Shown here: positions 21,061-32,733 of the stretch, one piece after another | Numbering within the stretch: position 1 is the stretch's first letter | Layout: every line of letters begins with the position of its first letter | Source: Oncomelania hupensis | Taxonomy: Eukaryota; Mollusca; Gastropoda; Littorinimorpha; Pomatiopsidae | NCBI GenBank assembly: GCA_036898135.1 | Contig: CM072525.1 | Span: 26,906,943-26,970,942, forward strand | Direction of reading: 5' to 3' | DNA: 64,000 nucleotides | Made by a program: the position numbers and the translations under genes | The notes under the pieces: model-generated | Databases searched by the model: none | What the model was told of the DNA's origin: nothing | What the model saw: only the letters and a program-made list of their open reading frames with translations

Positions 21061-22075
21061 AAGTCTTAGAGTTGGCCGGTGGTTTACTGTACGTCCACTT
21101 CACATACACACTCCATCAACACAGTGCAAAACATGGAAGCTGATGGACAAGCATGCATTGGATTTGGATAAAAAATCTAGTATTTGTAATTAATCAATTG
21201 TTATGTTTTATTGTATTAAGATTACTTGAAATCTAAATGATTATGTTGTAATAATAATTATTATTAAATTTATTTAAAATTATTTTATACACGTTATGTC
21301 TTAGTTCAATACATTTATAAAATAACATGCAGTGACCAAGAATTGCTGAAAATTAACAAGCATACTCTTTGCTACGTACTATATAAAATGTAATAAGCGT
21401 ATTTTCATAAAATGGCGTATGCCTGTAATTATTCACCCCGCCTGTATACATAGGTTTCACTCTGTCTCTCTGTCTGTCTGTGTGTGTGTGTGCCCAGCAA
21501 TATCTCTGGTAATTACAATCCCGCTGAATTCAAACTTAGCATACAGGTTTCCTTCAATGACTGGTCGATGCACAATTAAAAAAAATAACATTCTTCACTT
21601 TTTCTGAAGGGTCACAGCCTCAATGCAGAGCTAAAATCAATAATATAAAAAAAATCTTTGCTGATTATTGCTCGATGGAGCTAATTCTTCAAGTCCCAGG
21701 AATGTGTGCAATAAAAAACGGGGTGGATTGACTAAAAGCATGGCGATGTACGGAAAGTGATGGGTTTCTTGGTGTGGAGTGTGAGTGTATAATGGTCACG
21801 TTAGTGTCCTGCACCTGTTAATAATTAACATCTTTAACATAACTTAGGTACACTTTTAATAACAAAGGTCAAGAGATATGTGTAAGTAATGGTGAAAGAG
21901 TGTGTATAACATTCTAGCGCGTATGTTGGTATAGATCGCAGCACGAGCTCTACCAGGCTGAATAAAAACGCTATATATGTCAAATTAGATTATATTACTT
22001 CATTATCTTTTGATCCCCATAACTTCTCGCTCTATTCACGTCATTTTAAAGTCATCTTAAAATGAACATGAAAGC
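21061..22075. other. Unassigned AT-rich stretch
   Basis: No gene supported. A short TCTGTC/GT tract lies at 21463-21492. Confidence 0.55.
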
Positions 22076-22077
22076 AA

Positions 22078-22290
22078 CTGGCGAGCGTTGCGGTCGAGTG
22101 GTAAAACGCGAGACTAACTTTCCTTGTCCATAGGCTAGAATCCAATGGATACTGACGGGTGTGGGATCGATCCAGCATGGCGTTATGTTTTTTCGAATAT
22201 TATTTTCTTTCGACTCGGGCAACGTCTCGGGGGTTTTCTCCGGGTATTTCGGTTTGCTCACCCAGCAAAATAAAAATAAAAAACACAACT
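22078..22290 (+). mobile_element. tRNA-derived SINE
   Basis: A-box-like GCGGTCGAGTGGTAAAACGC (about 22090) and B-box-like GGGATCGATCC (22163-22173). The body has GGGGGTTTTCTCCGGGTATT then TCGGTTTGCTCACCC and ends in a short A-rich tail. The body motif also occurs in the SINE at 36.9-37.1 kb, indicating a shared central domain. Confidence 0.75.
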
Positions 22291-22547
22291 AATATTAGGT
22301 AGGTTGAGTTTGGGTGCGCCACAGGTTACAACGACACCTTCCCCAGGGGAGACGGCCCAGAATTTCCCGATAAAAAGGGACAATAAAATGTGAAAAAATG
22401 CTCACGTCAGAAATGAAAATGACAATCCCGCAAAGGGGAGAGGGGGAAGGGGGAAACTAGCTGACAATGTGACACTAGTCAATGATGATTCTCCTAATTA
22501 AGTTGATATTCTGCAGACTGCTTGACTAAAATTATTCCAACCTATTT

Positions 22548-22948
22548 GGAAGATCTACAACGAAGAATACAAAGCATGGAGATGAGGTGCTACAGAAGAC
22601 TTCAGGCCATTTCCTATACTCAGCACATCACCAACAACAGACCCACAGACCATCACACTTCCATTGGACAACATGACATGCTCACAGTGGTGAAGAAACG
22701 GAAACTCCGATGGTATGGCTACGTCACCAGAGCATCAGGCCTCGCAAAAACCATCCTACAAGGCACGGTGCAAGAAGGCAGAAGAAGAGGGAGACAGAAA
22801 AAGAGGTGGGAGGACAACATTCGAGATTGGACTGGTTTGACACTGAACGAAGCCATGAGGGTTGCTGAGAACAGAGAAAGATGGAGTACGCTGGTTAAAC
22901 GATCATCTGTGCTGCCCCAACGACCTTTGAGTTGCGGGATAGGATAGC
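22548..22948 (+). pseudogene. LINE copy D: 3' fragment
   Basis: Frame of 141 codons from 22522 including [55 protein letters not shown] and a terminal QRPLSCGIG before GGGATAGGATAG. Same family as copies A-C; 5'-truncated. Missing bases near 22640 disrupt the TNNEVRQT segment. Confidence 0.88.
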
Positions 22949-23128
22949 GTAGGGACAGTATTAAAAAATAACTGTGTAACTCTTATACATTTTCTGAAAA
23001 ATTATTACATTTTCTAAACAAATAAAAGGACATTTTAAAAATATTTTTACTAGTATTTTTTAATTTTTATGTTTTATGTTTTAATTTTGTTAGTTATTTT
23101 TTGGTTACTTAAATATTAATCTTATTAC

Positions 23129-23227
23129 CTGATTTATTGTTTGCAGGACACTTGGCTAATGCAGCCATTAGCTGTCCTCTTCCATAGTGACGGTAGAGAA
23201 GCCTTTTTTTCAAATCCATTGGTGCAA
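23129..23227 (-). CDS. Candidate internal coding exon, unknown protein
   Basis: Minus strand: acceptor TTTTCTCTATATTTTCCAG, 99 bases, donor AATCAG/GTAATAAG. One frame is open: APMDLKKRLLYRHYGRGQLM then AALAKCPANNKS. It accepts one base from the previous exon and passes one on, which matches the phase of the 70-base candidate exon at 26471-26540. Good signals at both ends and a basic helical peptide favour a real exon; no family was recognised. Confidence 0.45.
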
Positions 23228-23479
23228 CTGGAAAATATAGAGAAAAAACATGTGTGATAGTAGTTTATAATTAGAACCTCAGCTTCATAAATTAATTTAA
23301 TGCATCCAATTGAGAGTAACAGCAGAAGACTGTGCTACCCTAAGCAGAACATGTTTAAAGCTGCAAGGCGTCCAGTGCGGTAGCAATGGAGTTCGCATGT
23401 GTAAAATAATGTTTGCTTTCAGTTATGTTCTTGTGAATGGCATAATTAGGTGTTACAAATAAGCGTCTTTCTCGCTGTT

Positions 23480-24330
23480 CCTTTTGACTATTTTAGCCTC
23501 TACTAGCGAGGCACCTCCACTTATCAACCAGGCTGGGTCGAGGGCTGTGGCGTGCGAATACGATTCCAGGTCTCGTGGTCGGCGGTGGCAGTACAGAAGT
23601 TGAAACCGCGGCAGTCGTCGTCTCAGCTTGCGCAGGGGCGCTTTCTGCTCCGTCGGAGGACTTGTCCGCAGTTCTTGCCATTCTCTGAAATCGAGACGAT
23701 CGGGAGCCCAAAGATGGTGCAGCTCTGCTTCTTGCAGAAGTTAATTCCAGGAGACGTTCAGACGCGCGGACACTGCGGCGTGCCGATAGGAGGAGGATGC
23801 ACCGTCCCGTGGATGGCACGCCAGAAGTTGAAGCCACCGCAGCTGTCCGCGAGAGATTCCGACACGACTCTCCACTTCACACTACAACTTTCATCTTCTC
23901 TATTGTTGGGCTCCTCTGGCCGGGCGGCGGTTGCTCTGCGTGGAAGGGCCCTCCTCGTTCCGTCTCCGTCTCCGTCTGCCCGGCCTCTGGCTGCCCATTA
24001 CCTTTTTTTAATTATTGGGCGACGTGGAGTTCCCTGTGGAGAGTGGCGACCTCCGGACAACAGGTGTTTTCACCGCCAGCGGCATTCTGCGTTTTGCCTA
24101 CCCTCCTTCACGTGGCCTCTACTTGGTCATCTTCTTGCGGCTCCATCGGCCCATTCTTCTACGGCCTCTTCGGCACCTTTCTTCCGGCCTTTCCGTGGCG
24201 TCCTGTTTGGCACCCTTACAGTCATTTTCGCAGCTGCTTCGTGCGCTCCAAACCCCATGCATTCGCACTTCACTTTCCGTCCTGATTCATCGTGCCTTCA
24301 TCATCTGAATGTCGCAGCTCGCTTTTGAAG
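23480..24330. other. GC-rich island with overlapping frames, unassigned
   Basis: Markedly more GC-rich than its surroundings, with open frames in several phases on both strands (up to 258 codons on plus). Overlap of many frames and Ser/Arg/Pro-rich translations fit high GC rather than coding. GAAGTTGAA-CCGCGGCAG and GAAGTTGAAGCCACCGCAG form an internal repetition. It could be a promoter-type island or part of an unknown repeat. Confidence 0.4.
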
Positions 24331-24720
24331 TCACCATCCTACCGCAACACGTCTTCTTACATCATACTGCCTTCACTCATCCAGTCCCCTATAGTATACG
24401 CTCCGTTTCCGGGAACGGTAATCTACTTAACGCAACGCACCTCCACTCACTGCCGCAATGACCCGACAGCAGGCGCAACATCATGCCAGTCTCTCACATG
24501 CCTCACAAACTGTTGGTGTTGGTTGTTGAATATACTATGCAGCAAATACATTATTTTGAGTGTCTACCTATTGTAGGCCTGTCAATATTGGTTTGTAATT
24601 ACATACCCCAGGTATGCTACTACAATTGATAAAGTCAGAAATACAGTGATAATAATGATGGTGGTAATGCTCTAAAAAATAATACAAGACATGCTTACAA
24701 AAATATGCATAACACAGTAG

Positions 24721-25953
24721 CAGGGCTTCTGAAAGACTTTTTTTTCAACTAGCCCGCCGGGCTAGTTACTTAGAAAAGTTACTAGCCCGCAAGAATTTTG
24801 ACTAGCCCTGCTGAAATGGCAAAGCATCAAATAAGCTGTAAAATGGAGTGCTAGGGATGTGCTTGCTAGGAAGCATAAATTGCAATCTATTACTATCTAA
24901 ACACAATCATTTCCGTGTAAACAGCTGTCAAAATCGCCTGCTCAACTAATTTTGGAATAGAAGCGTAACATGTGAAGAGAGAGGGAGAGAGAGAGTTTAT
25001 GACTTAATGGCAAATCCAAGGAAAATCAGTGAATGGACGAGCATGTTTTGCTAAAGCATGGGCATTTCTGAACAGAATTATCAACTTGTCCATTTGTGCC
25101 TTGTCCAACGATGTCAGGCACTTTCCTGCCTCTGTATCTTCAACCTTCTTTTTGCTGTTAGCATCGCATGCTACACTCCACTTGTGTCCTTCTGAACTTT
25201 CATGGGACTTGATGCTCTCAAGTTTAAAATTGGTCGATCCTTCTACAAATAGTTTTTTTTTTCCTTCTTTCGGTTTCTGGTACTGTCTACACGGCGTACA
25301 AAACATTTTGGAGCCATCGTAGTGGAGCCACGTTCGCTTTTTGCCTTCGTGATCAAAGTACCATTCATCTTTAAATTCGCGCTTTCTTTCATTTTTATCA
25401 TAGCATCTATCCTTTTCGATTTTTTTCTGATGCGATTGTTTTGCTTTTTTAGCCGGTGTATCAGATTCGGCAGAAGTTGAACCAATTGTTTTTACAAATC
25501 GATCCATACTACCATAGCTAAACCGAAAGCGCTAACAAACTAAGCTGAGCGATCATGTAAAGCCTTCTCTGATAGATTGGTTCATATCAATCAATATTAC
25601 GCGCTACGAGCCAATCATACAGAGTATTTTTTGGCTTGCAATTCAGGGAATGAGGCACAGTAAGGGATATTTTTCTCCTCTCTTCCCGATGCGCTTATTA
25701 TCGAATGATATGAAATGAATCATCACCCATACGGTCCCTCTTCAGTGATCGTTCTTGGCGAAACGCACACGTGTAGAGCTGCGCAGTTTAAACGGTTCGT
25801 AATCAAGCCGATGTTTTTATTTTCATCTGGGATTGACAAACTGAAGAGAGAAAATCAACTAGCCCGCCGGGCTAGTAGACTTTGAACTTTAACTAGCCCG
25901 TGGTAATTTTAACTAGCCATTGGCGAGCGGGCTAGTGCATTTCAGAAGCCCTG
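24721..25953 (-). mobile_element. hAT-like DNA transposon, internally deleted (CAGGG TIR, 6-bp duplication)
   Basis: Termini are CAGGGCTTCTGAAA at 24721 and its exact complement ending at 25953. Both are followed by subterminal clusters of ACTAGCCCG in both orientations, typical transposase-binding arrays. CAGTAG flanks both sides (24715-24720, 25954-25959), a 6-bp duplication. It encodes a zinc-finger N-terminus but no room remains for an RNase-H-like catalytic or dimerisation domain. Known hAT elements usually make 8-bp duplications; 5- and 6-bp subgroups exist. Confidence 0.85.
25004..25507 (-). CDS. TTF/BED-type zinc-finger N-terminus of a hAT-like (ZNF862-like) transposase, truncated
   Basis: 167 codons from ATG at 25507. 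The basic N-terminus contains a KKAKQSHQKK-like nuclear-localisation stretch. A finger of the ZNF862/hAT type follows: W60, FCTPC with C70 and C73, the linker FVEGSTNFKLESIKSHE, and H102 and H108. Relatives continue into a long catalytic region; here the frame stops at 167, right where similarity would go on, so the product would be a stand-alone DNA-binding protein. It lies on the opposite side of the ACTAGCCCG arrays it might bind. Whether it is expressed is unknown. Confidence 0.75.
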   Translation of the reverse strand: MDRFVKTIGSTSAESDTPAKKAKQSHQKKIEKDRCYDKNERKREFKDEWYFDHEGKKRTWLHYDGSKMFCTPCRQYQKPKEGKKKLFVEGSTNFKLESIKSHESSEGHKWSVACDANSKKKVEDTEAGKCLTSLDKAQMDKLIILFRNAHALAKHARPFTDFPWICH

Positions 25954-25959
25954 CAGTAG

Positions 25960-26470
25960 CATACTTATCTCATTGACTCCAATCAATGTATACATCCAAT
26001 GAATAACACGGGTAAAACTCACAACACTTGTGACGATCTTCTAATGTATACGTGATTGCTTTGCCTCTGAATGTTCTAAAACTTTGTTTGATTAAAAGAA
26101 ATGTTCAACAGATTTATATCTAAGTCTTCAAACTTTGTGGCTTCAATATTTGGGTCCCAAATATACTCAGACCACTCAGCATTAGAACCTACCACGTCAA
26201 TCAAAAAATCGATCAACATTTTACAATTAAAGTCGGTAGATAAGAGCACCACACTCATAAATATCACTCTTATTATCAACATTTAAGTCCTGAAGTCCTG
26301 AGCATGATATATCGCTAATTCGTCTAATAAATCTGTAAAACCATCAACACTATCACTGTCAAAGTCCGGCATTACGATCGCGAAAATGTGCGACAAATAT
26401 CCATTCATAAATCGAAAGAAATAGATCTAGAACGCTGATGCAAATCAAACATGTTCAGAAGACACCTTAC
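25960..26470 (-). other. Possible coding remnant (two short minus-strand frames)
   Basis: Near 26374 an ATG opens MPDFDSDSVDGFTDLLDEL and reaches a stop after 29 codons. A second frame, 26282-26076, includes MLIDFLIDVVGSNAEW and KFEDLDINLLN. Both look acidic and protein-like, as if one frame had been interrupted, but no family is recognised. Confidence 0.25.
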
Positions 26471-26540
26471 CTCTTTTTGGCTCTTGCTCTTTCAAAACTG
26501 TTTGCTGACTGCCTGTAAACTTCATATAGTACCTTGTAAA
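26471..26540 (-). CDS. Candidate internal coding exon, unknown protein
   Basis: Minus strand: a long T-rich tract and TTCATTCTTTCAG acceptor, 70 bases, then AAGAG/GTAAGGTG donor. In the frame compatible with the next candidate exon (23129-23227) it reads FTRYYMKFTGSQQTVLKEQE. Strong splice signals on both sides are the main support; the hAT-like element sits in the intron that would join them. Confidence 0.42.
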
Positions 26541-26999
26541 CTGAAAGAATGAAGTAAAAAAAACAAAAAAAAAAACAACAGAAATAAATATATTTATTAC
26601 TAAAGATATGTAAGGGTGAATCAAAGGTGCATGATGCTCGCCAATGGCGAAATAGGTCACATTTGGTTATTCCGTGTTGTGTTGTGTGGTGGCTTTGTGT
26701 ACCTTACAGATACAAAGGTATCATGAAAATGTCCATGGTAAGAAATTACTCAATCTAGATCTACCTATATCTACAAATGAATCAACCAACTGATTATGGC
26801 TGCTCAACCCAAGAAGAAGAAGCAAATTACATTTTCAACACATACCTGAAGTATGGGTTCCGGCAATGAAAAATCTTGAAAAGACGCTCGGTTGCGCATG
26901 CGCATCGCCTGATAATTTCAGAGCCAATCAAAAAAGCGGCAATTTTAGAGAGAGAGGCAGGGTCAAAACTGAAAAGTACACACAGGCTCCCAGCAAAAA

Positions 27000-27215
27000 T
27001 CCGTGTGTGTGTGTGTAGGTGGTCGCTCTCCAACGGTTTTGTGAGGTGGTTGAGATAAATGTATAGGCGATATACTTGGTAGCTCAGCATGCGGTTTCTG
27101 AGGTCAGCACTGTGAGGTCACGGGAAAATGTACCTCATAAACTTTTGTACCTCAGAAGCCCGTCAGAAAGTCTTACACACAACCTCATAACCTACGGTAC
27201 GTAGACGCACACATG
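27000..27215. mobile_element. Family-B element, right half (copy 5)
   Basis: Nearly identical to 18.37-18.56 kb: GTAGGTGGTCGCTCTCCAAC, GGCGATATACTTGGTAGCTC, to ACCTCATAACCTACGGTACG. The high similarity to copy 2 suggests both derive from one recently active internally deleted source. Confidence 0.75.
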
Positions 27216-27325
27216 TACATGTGCGGAACTATAACCCCAACCAACACCTACATCACGCACGCACAGACACACGCACACATACAAACACAGAGAGAGCGAA
27301 GATAGTTTATTCATCGCATCCTTGC

Positions 27326-28480
<1,155 letters not shown>

Positions 28481-28482
28481 TA

Positions 28483-28845
28483 TGAGGTCTGTTGGATCAG
28501 CTTGGGAGTGTTGGACGCTTTCTGCCGGGTGGTCACTAGGGCTTCCTATGAATGTACTATTTAGCACTATAGGCATTTTATATGTATGTGTTTGGTTGAT
28601 GATTTATAATGATGTTTGTATTCTATTTTGTTTTTGTAACCGGGGTGTTCGCGTAGTTGAGGTCAACCCTCAGCCGTCCCCCGCGTGGGATGTCTTTATT
28701 GTAAAGTGACTGGCCGGTGGAGGGCATTCAATTTTCCCACTGGGGTTGTTTCAGCAGATCTTTTATGCGGATCGGGGGTTGTCCGGTCCTGATTTGGCTC
28801 GGAAGAGTCCGCTGGACCTAAAGCAACAATAAATCAATCAATCAG
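28483..28845 (+). mobile_element. Family-R retroelement-like repeat, copy R3 (5'-truncated)
   Basis: Begins GAGGTCTGTTGGATCAGCTT and ends AGTCCGCTGGACC, TAAAGCAACAATAAATCAATCAATC. It is in the opposite orientation to R1, R2 and R4, and truncated at the 5' side, as expected of reverse-transcribed insertions. Confidence 0.8.
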
Positions 28846-29505
28846 TTAAAAATGGTCTAGATCTACTTCACTGATTTGGGTGGAGATTTCCTTACCCCAC
28901 CTTCCTCCCTTTTGTAGGCAAAATTAATCAAACAACTGATGCCTGAAAGCCTGCCGGCGTGAAAATATGAATGTATAAATTTCTTAGTTGCTCATAAATT
29001 TTATGCATGTCTGTTTAGAGGGCAAAAGGCTAATAGCCAATGAAACCTATGATGCCACCACTACTATACCATAGCTTATTAGTTCTTGTCTTTCTGATAC
29101 ATTCAACATTGATGTGGGTTATTTTCAGTAAGGATTATTATCTACAACGTTTCGTTCAACATCAAATGCTTTTATTTAGTAAGTAAGCTGCATATTTGAG
29201 CAGAATTCACGACTAACACAAGTAAAAAGAATAGATTTGATTTCGAGTTTCATGTAGTACTAGTAGTATTCTACTTGCTAGAACTAGTTTTAGCAGTATG
29301 TAGCATACACAGTGTAACTTTAAAAAAAAAGATTTGTAATAAACAAATCGACAACTGAACAGTTTCTTTATCAGTAACAGCTGAAGTGAAATTAATCAAA
29401 TGGATCCATATTATTTTAAGTTTTCATCATTAATTTTGTTATATAAAGTTGTTTTGTATTCATATAAGTACCTAGAGCTAAGTCTGGCGTATTAGGCGCA
29501 TAAGT
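28846..29505. other. Unassigned AT-rich stretch
   Basis: No gene or recognisable repeat seen. Confidence 0.55.
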
Positions 29506-29507
<2 letters not shown>

Positions 29508-29570
<63 letters not shown>

Positions 29571-29722
29571 TAATAATTCGCTCCCTGGACCCTTTTCTCT
29601 TTCTCTTTCTCTCTCTCTCCCCTCTCCTTCCCCTCCCCCACCCCTCTCTCTAACATTAACACTTTCATGCCCACAAAATAAAACAAAGTTCTATAAATGT
29701 TTGGATGTAATGCACACACACA

Positions 29723-29773
<51 letters not shown>

Positions 29774-29775
29774 CA
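29508..29775 (+). repeat. (TAA)n and (CA)n microsatellites
   Basis: TAA triplets to about 29568, a CTCTCT/CCCC-rich tract at 29595-29652, and a CA array at 29708-29780. Confidence 0.95.
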
Positions 29776-30009
29776 CACACATTGTTTTGTTTTTAGAAAA
29801 TACAATGTCTATGCGTGCTGTCAATGTAAGTTTACATATATATAGCTCTTTTTATATATGTAATCGCCTGTGTAAATTTAGGCCTACTGGGTACTCGATT
29901 TCAGTGTTTTACTGTTGTTTCTTTATTGATGTTTTATTCACACTTTTAAATCTCTTTTGTATATGTTGTCTCCAATGACCTTTGTTTTTTTGCAGACGTT
30001 AATACAATA

Positions 30010-30020
30010 TACTACTATTA

Positions 30021-30055
<35 letters not shown>

Positions 30056-30130
30056 TTACTACTACTATGTTGTCTCCAATGTCCTTTGGTTTTAGCAGAC
30101 GTTAATAAAATATACTACTACTACCACTAC

Positions 30131-30162
<32 letters not shown>

Positions 30163-30225
30163 CTTCTGCTTCTTCTTCTTCTGCTCCTTCTTCTTCTTCT
30201 TCTCCTCCTCCTCCTCTCCCTCTGC
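30010..30225 (+). repeat. (ACT)n and (TTC)n microsatellites with a short duplication
   Basis: ACT triplets at 30020-30066, TTC triplets at 30133-30205. The phrase GTTGTCTCCAATG-CCTTTG followed by GCAGACGTTAATA occurs at 29963 and again at 30069, a 106-bp tandem duplication. Confidence 0.9.
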
Positions 30226-30368
30226 TTCTATGGTGTACTCTTGTGTGAATAGGCAGCTGTCGTATGTTTGGCTGGCTGAGTAGTCTAAGTTAAAATCATT
30301 CTTCCTCTCAGCCCCCTCTTCCTCCTTATTCTTCCATTATATTATGTAACCTATTAGTGGCGTGTGAA

Positions 30369-30572
30369 CCTATCCTATCCTATCCCATAACTCGGAGGTC
30401 GTAGGGGCACCACAGATGATCGTTTAACCAGCGAACTCCATCTTTCCCTGTCCTCAGCAACCCTGATGGTTTCGCTCAGTGTCAAACCAGTCCTTTCTCG
30501 AATGTTGTCCTCCCACCTCTTTTTCGGTCTCCCTCTTCTTCTACCTCCTTGCACTATGCCTTGCAGGCTGGT
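30369..30572 (-). pseudogene. LINE copy E: last 200 bp
   Basis: Minus strand encodes [40 protein letters not shown] and VPLRPPSYGIG, then the GGATA tail. Short 5'-truncated copy. Confidence 0.88.
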
Positions 30573-30934
30573 CTTTGTGAACAGGCAGTTGTTATGCATG
30601 AGGCTGACGTAGGTTAAAATCCTGTCGCCAACCTTTATGCACTGACTTGATAGAGGCAAAACGCTGAGCTGCAAAGAGCTTCCTACGTTGAATTAGAAAC
30701 ATGGCAACAACAATAGCAACTCCTCGTGTGTTTTGCATGCTACTGTCTCTCAGTGAAAACAATTCCATCGGGCACTAAAGCACGGCTTTGTCAACGACCC
30801 ACGTGATTTATTTCTCTAAATAAAAAATAAACAAATCATTATCCTGGGTCATCTCTACATCCCCACAGCCCAGACCCTATAATTATTCTTATGCGCCTAC
30901 AAAACTAGCTGCATGGTAATTTCATATCTTGCCG

Positions 30935-31110
30935 CTAATCTAGCGGTTTGTTTCCACAGTGCTCTGTGCCTACATTTTATCACAGTTCTATGTTCCCACA
31001 GCTCTATGCTAGCAGACAGAACTGTGAGAATAAGCAGTTGTTGAAAGCGTAAGAGCTGTGGGAACATAAAACCGTGAGTACATAGAGCTCTGAGAACATA
31101 GACCTTTTCC
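30935..31110. repeat. Inverted array of TTCTATGTTCCCACAG motifs
   Basis: Left side has GTTCTATGTTCCCACAGCTC; right side has its complement GAGCTGTGGGAACATAAAAC and further ACATAGAGCTCTGAGAACAT. A long direct array of the same motif is at 41.4-41.9 kb. Confidence 0.7.
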
Positions 31111-31349
31111 CATTATTCAGTTCCTGAATAGTTTTCCTTGATACTGTTTACAACAATCAGCCGGATATGTTCATAATAAAAACAGTACTTCTAACCCTCT
31201 ATTAACCCTTGGTCCTCCTACGCATTATCTGTTATATTTACGTGTAAATTCGAGGAAATGTCCGCCTCGCGTGCAGAGCAATTCAAAACTGATTCAAAAT
31301 GCGGAATCTTATATTTCAAAACAAAAATGACATTGTTTGTAGAAAATGA

Positions 31350-31519
31350 GTCATCATCATCATCTTCATCATCATCACCATCATCATCATCAAGAGCCAG
31401 ACCAAAACCCCTTAACCCCCTCCCTTCCCGCCATCCCTCTCCAATAACTCCCCATTATCCCCTCCAAACCAAACCAAACAAGTCCTGGAACATAAGGGGT
31501 GCAGAGTTCCATCGCATGC

Positions 31520-31573
<54 letters not shown>

Positions 31574-31615
31574 TCATACACACACACCCACACACACACA
31601 CACACACACACCCAA
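31350..31615 (+). repeat. (ATC)n, (CT)n and (AC)n microsatellites
   Basis: ATC triplets to about 31391, CT dinucleotides 31524-31570 and AC dinucleotides 31578-31612. Confidence 0.93.
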
Positions 31616-31619
31616 ACTA

Positions 31620-32733
31620 ACTAATTAACTAAATACCAAGTTTCAAAAAATCCGTCCATTACTGTCAGAAAAAAAAAAAGTGCGCAAAATAAATAACTAA
31701 TTAAAAAAGAAACTATAACGTCACCACCACGACGTCACTCGTAAGTTTTGAATGAGGCATCTGTACACTCTCATTACCTAAATAAAAGTTTAACGGAAAT
31801 GTTTAAAAAAAAAAATAAAGGTAACGTCATCGTGATTACGTTACTAAATTTGTGATTCGCATAATTTTGGTTTTACGTTGGAAGCATAGGTAACGTCCAA
31901 GTAAATACCAAATTTGAACCAAAATCCCTTCGGTAGAGAAAGTAGGATTAGGAAAAACAACAATTTATGGCCTCACCATGATGACGTCCTACGATGACGT
32001 CCCTCAATACACCATAGTTTCGTTTAAGGCATCTAAACATTCCAATTACATACGAAGTTAAAAAAAAATATTTATTTTAAAAAAGCCAAAACACGTCACA
32101 ATGATTACATTACTCGATTTGCACAATTTTTTTTTTTTTGGGGGAGGGTGGGGGTGGGGAGTGGGGGAGTAAAATCTAAGTACATGTACATACCTAACTT
32201 GAACTAAATCCCTCTAGTAGATTGGGAGAAAATAGGATTAGAATAAAAACACAAATTATGACATCATCATGATGACGTCACCCACATACTTTTTTGTCCA
32301 CTGATAGAGTTCACTATTTCCTAACCAAATGTGTCCATTATTTTGAGAGAAATGTGCGCAAAATAAATCACTAAATGAAAGTAACTGTCACCATGATGAC
32401 GTCACTGGATATACATAAGTCTCATAAGGCTCAACCCATCAACGCATTGCATTCAAAGATTACAGAACATGTAAAATGACAGTTAAATGGTGACCTCACC
32501 ATGATTACTCACTCGATTTGCACAATTTTGGTTTCACGTTGGAGGCATAGATCTAGGTAAAGTCGAAGTAGTTACCAACTCTGAAGCGAATCCCTCCAGT
32601 AGCTTTGGCAAAAATAGGTTTAGAAACAAACAAAAAAAACTATGACGTCACAATGATGATGTCACACGATGACTTCACTCAATATAGCATGGTTTCGTTT
32701 AGGGCTCAAGGCATCTGTACCCCATAATTACAA
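31620..32733 (+). repeat. Degenerate tandem repeat rich in TGACGTCA
   Basis: Successive units share AAATCC-TCCATTA, CATGATGACGTCA, TTACGTTGGA-GCATAG and CATGGTTTCGTTTA-like phrases. Exact palindromic TGACGTCA occurs at about 32274, 32396 and 32643, with TGACGTCC at 31982 and 31993. No coding frame. The array resumes at 33794. Confidence 0.7.

Noticed and set aside
23552..24328. 258-codon plus-strand ORF
   Set aside because: Overlaps frames on both strands in a GC-rich island and has no domain; high GC alone explains the lack of stops.
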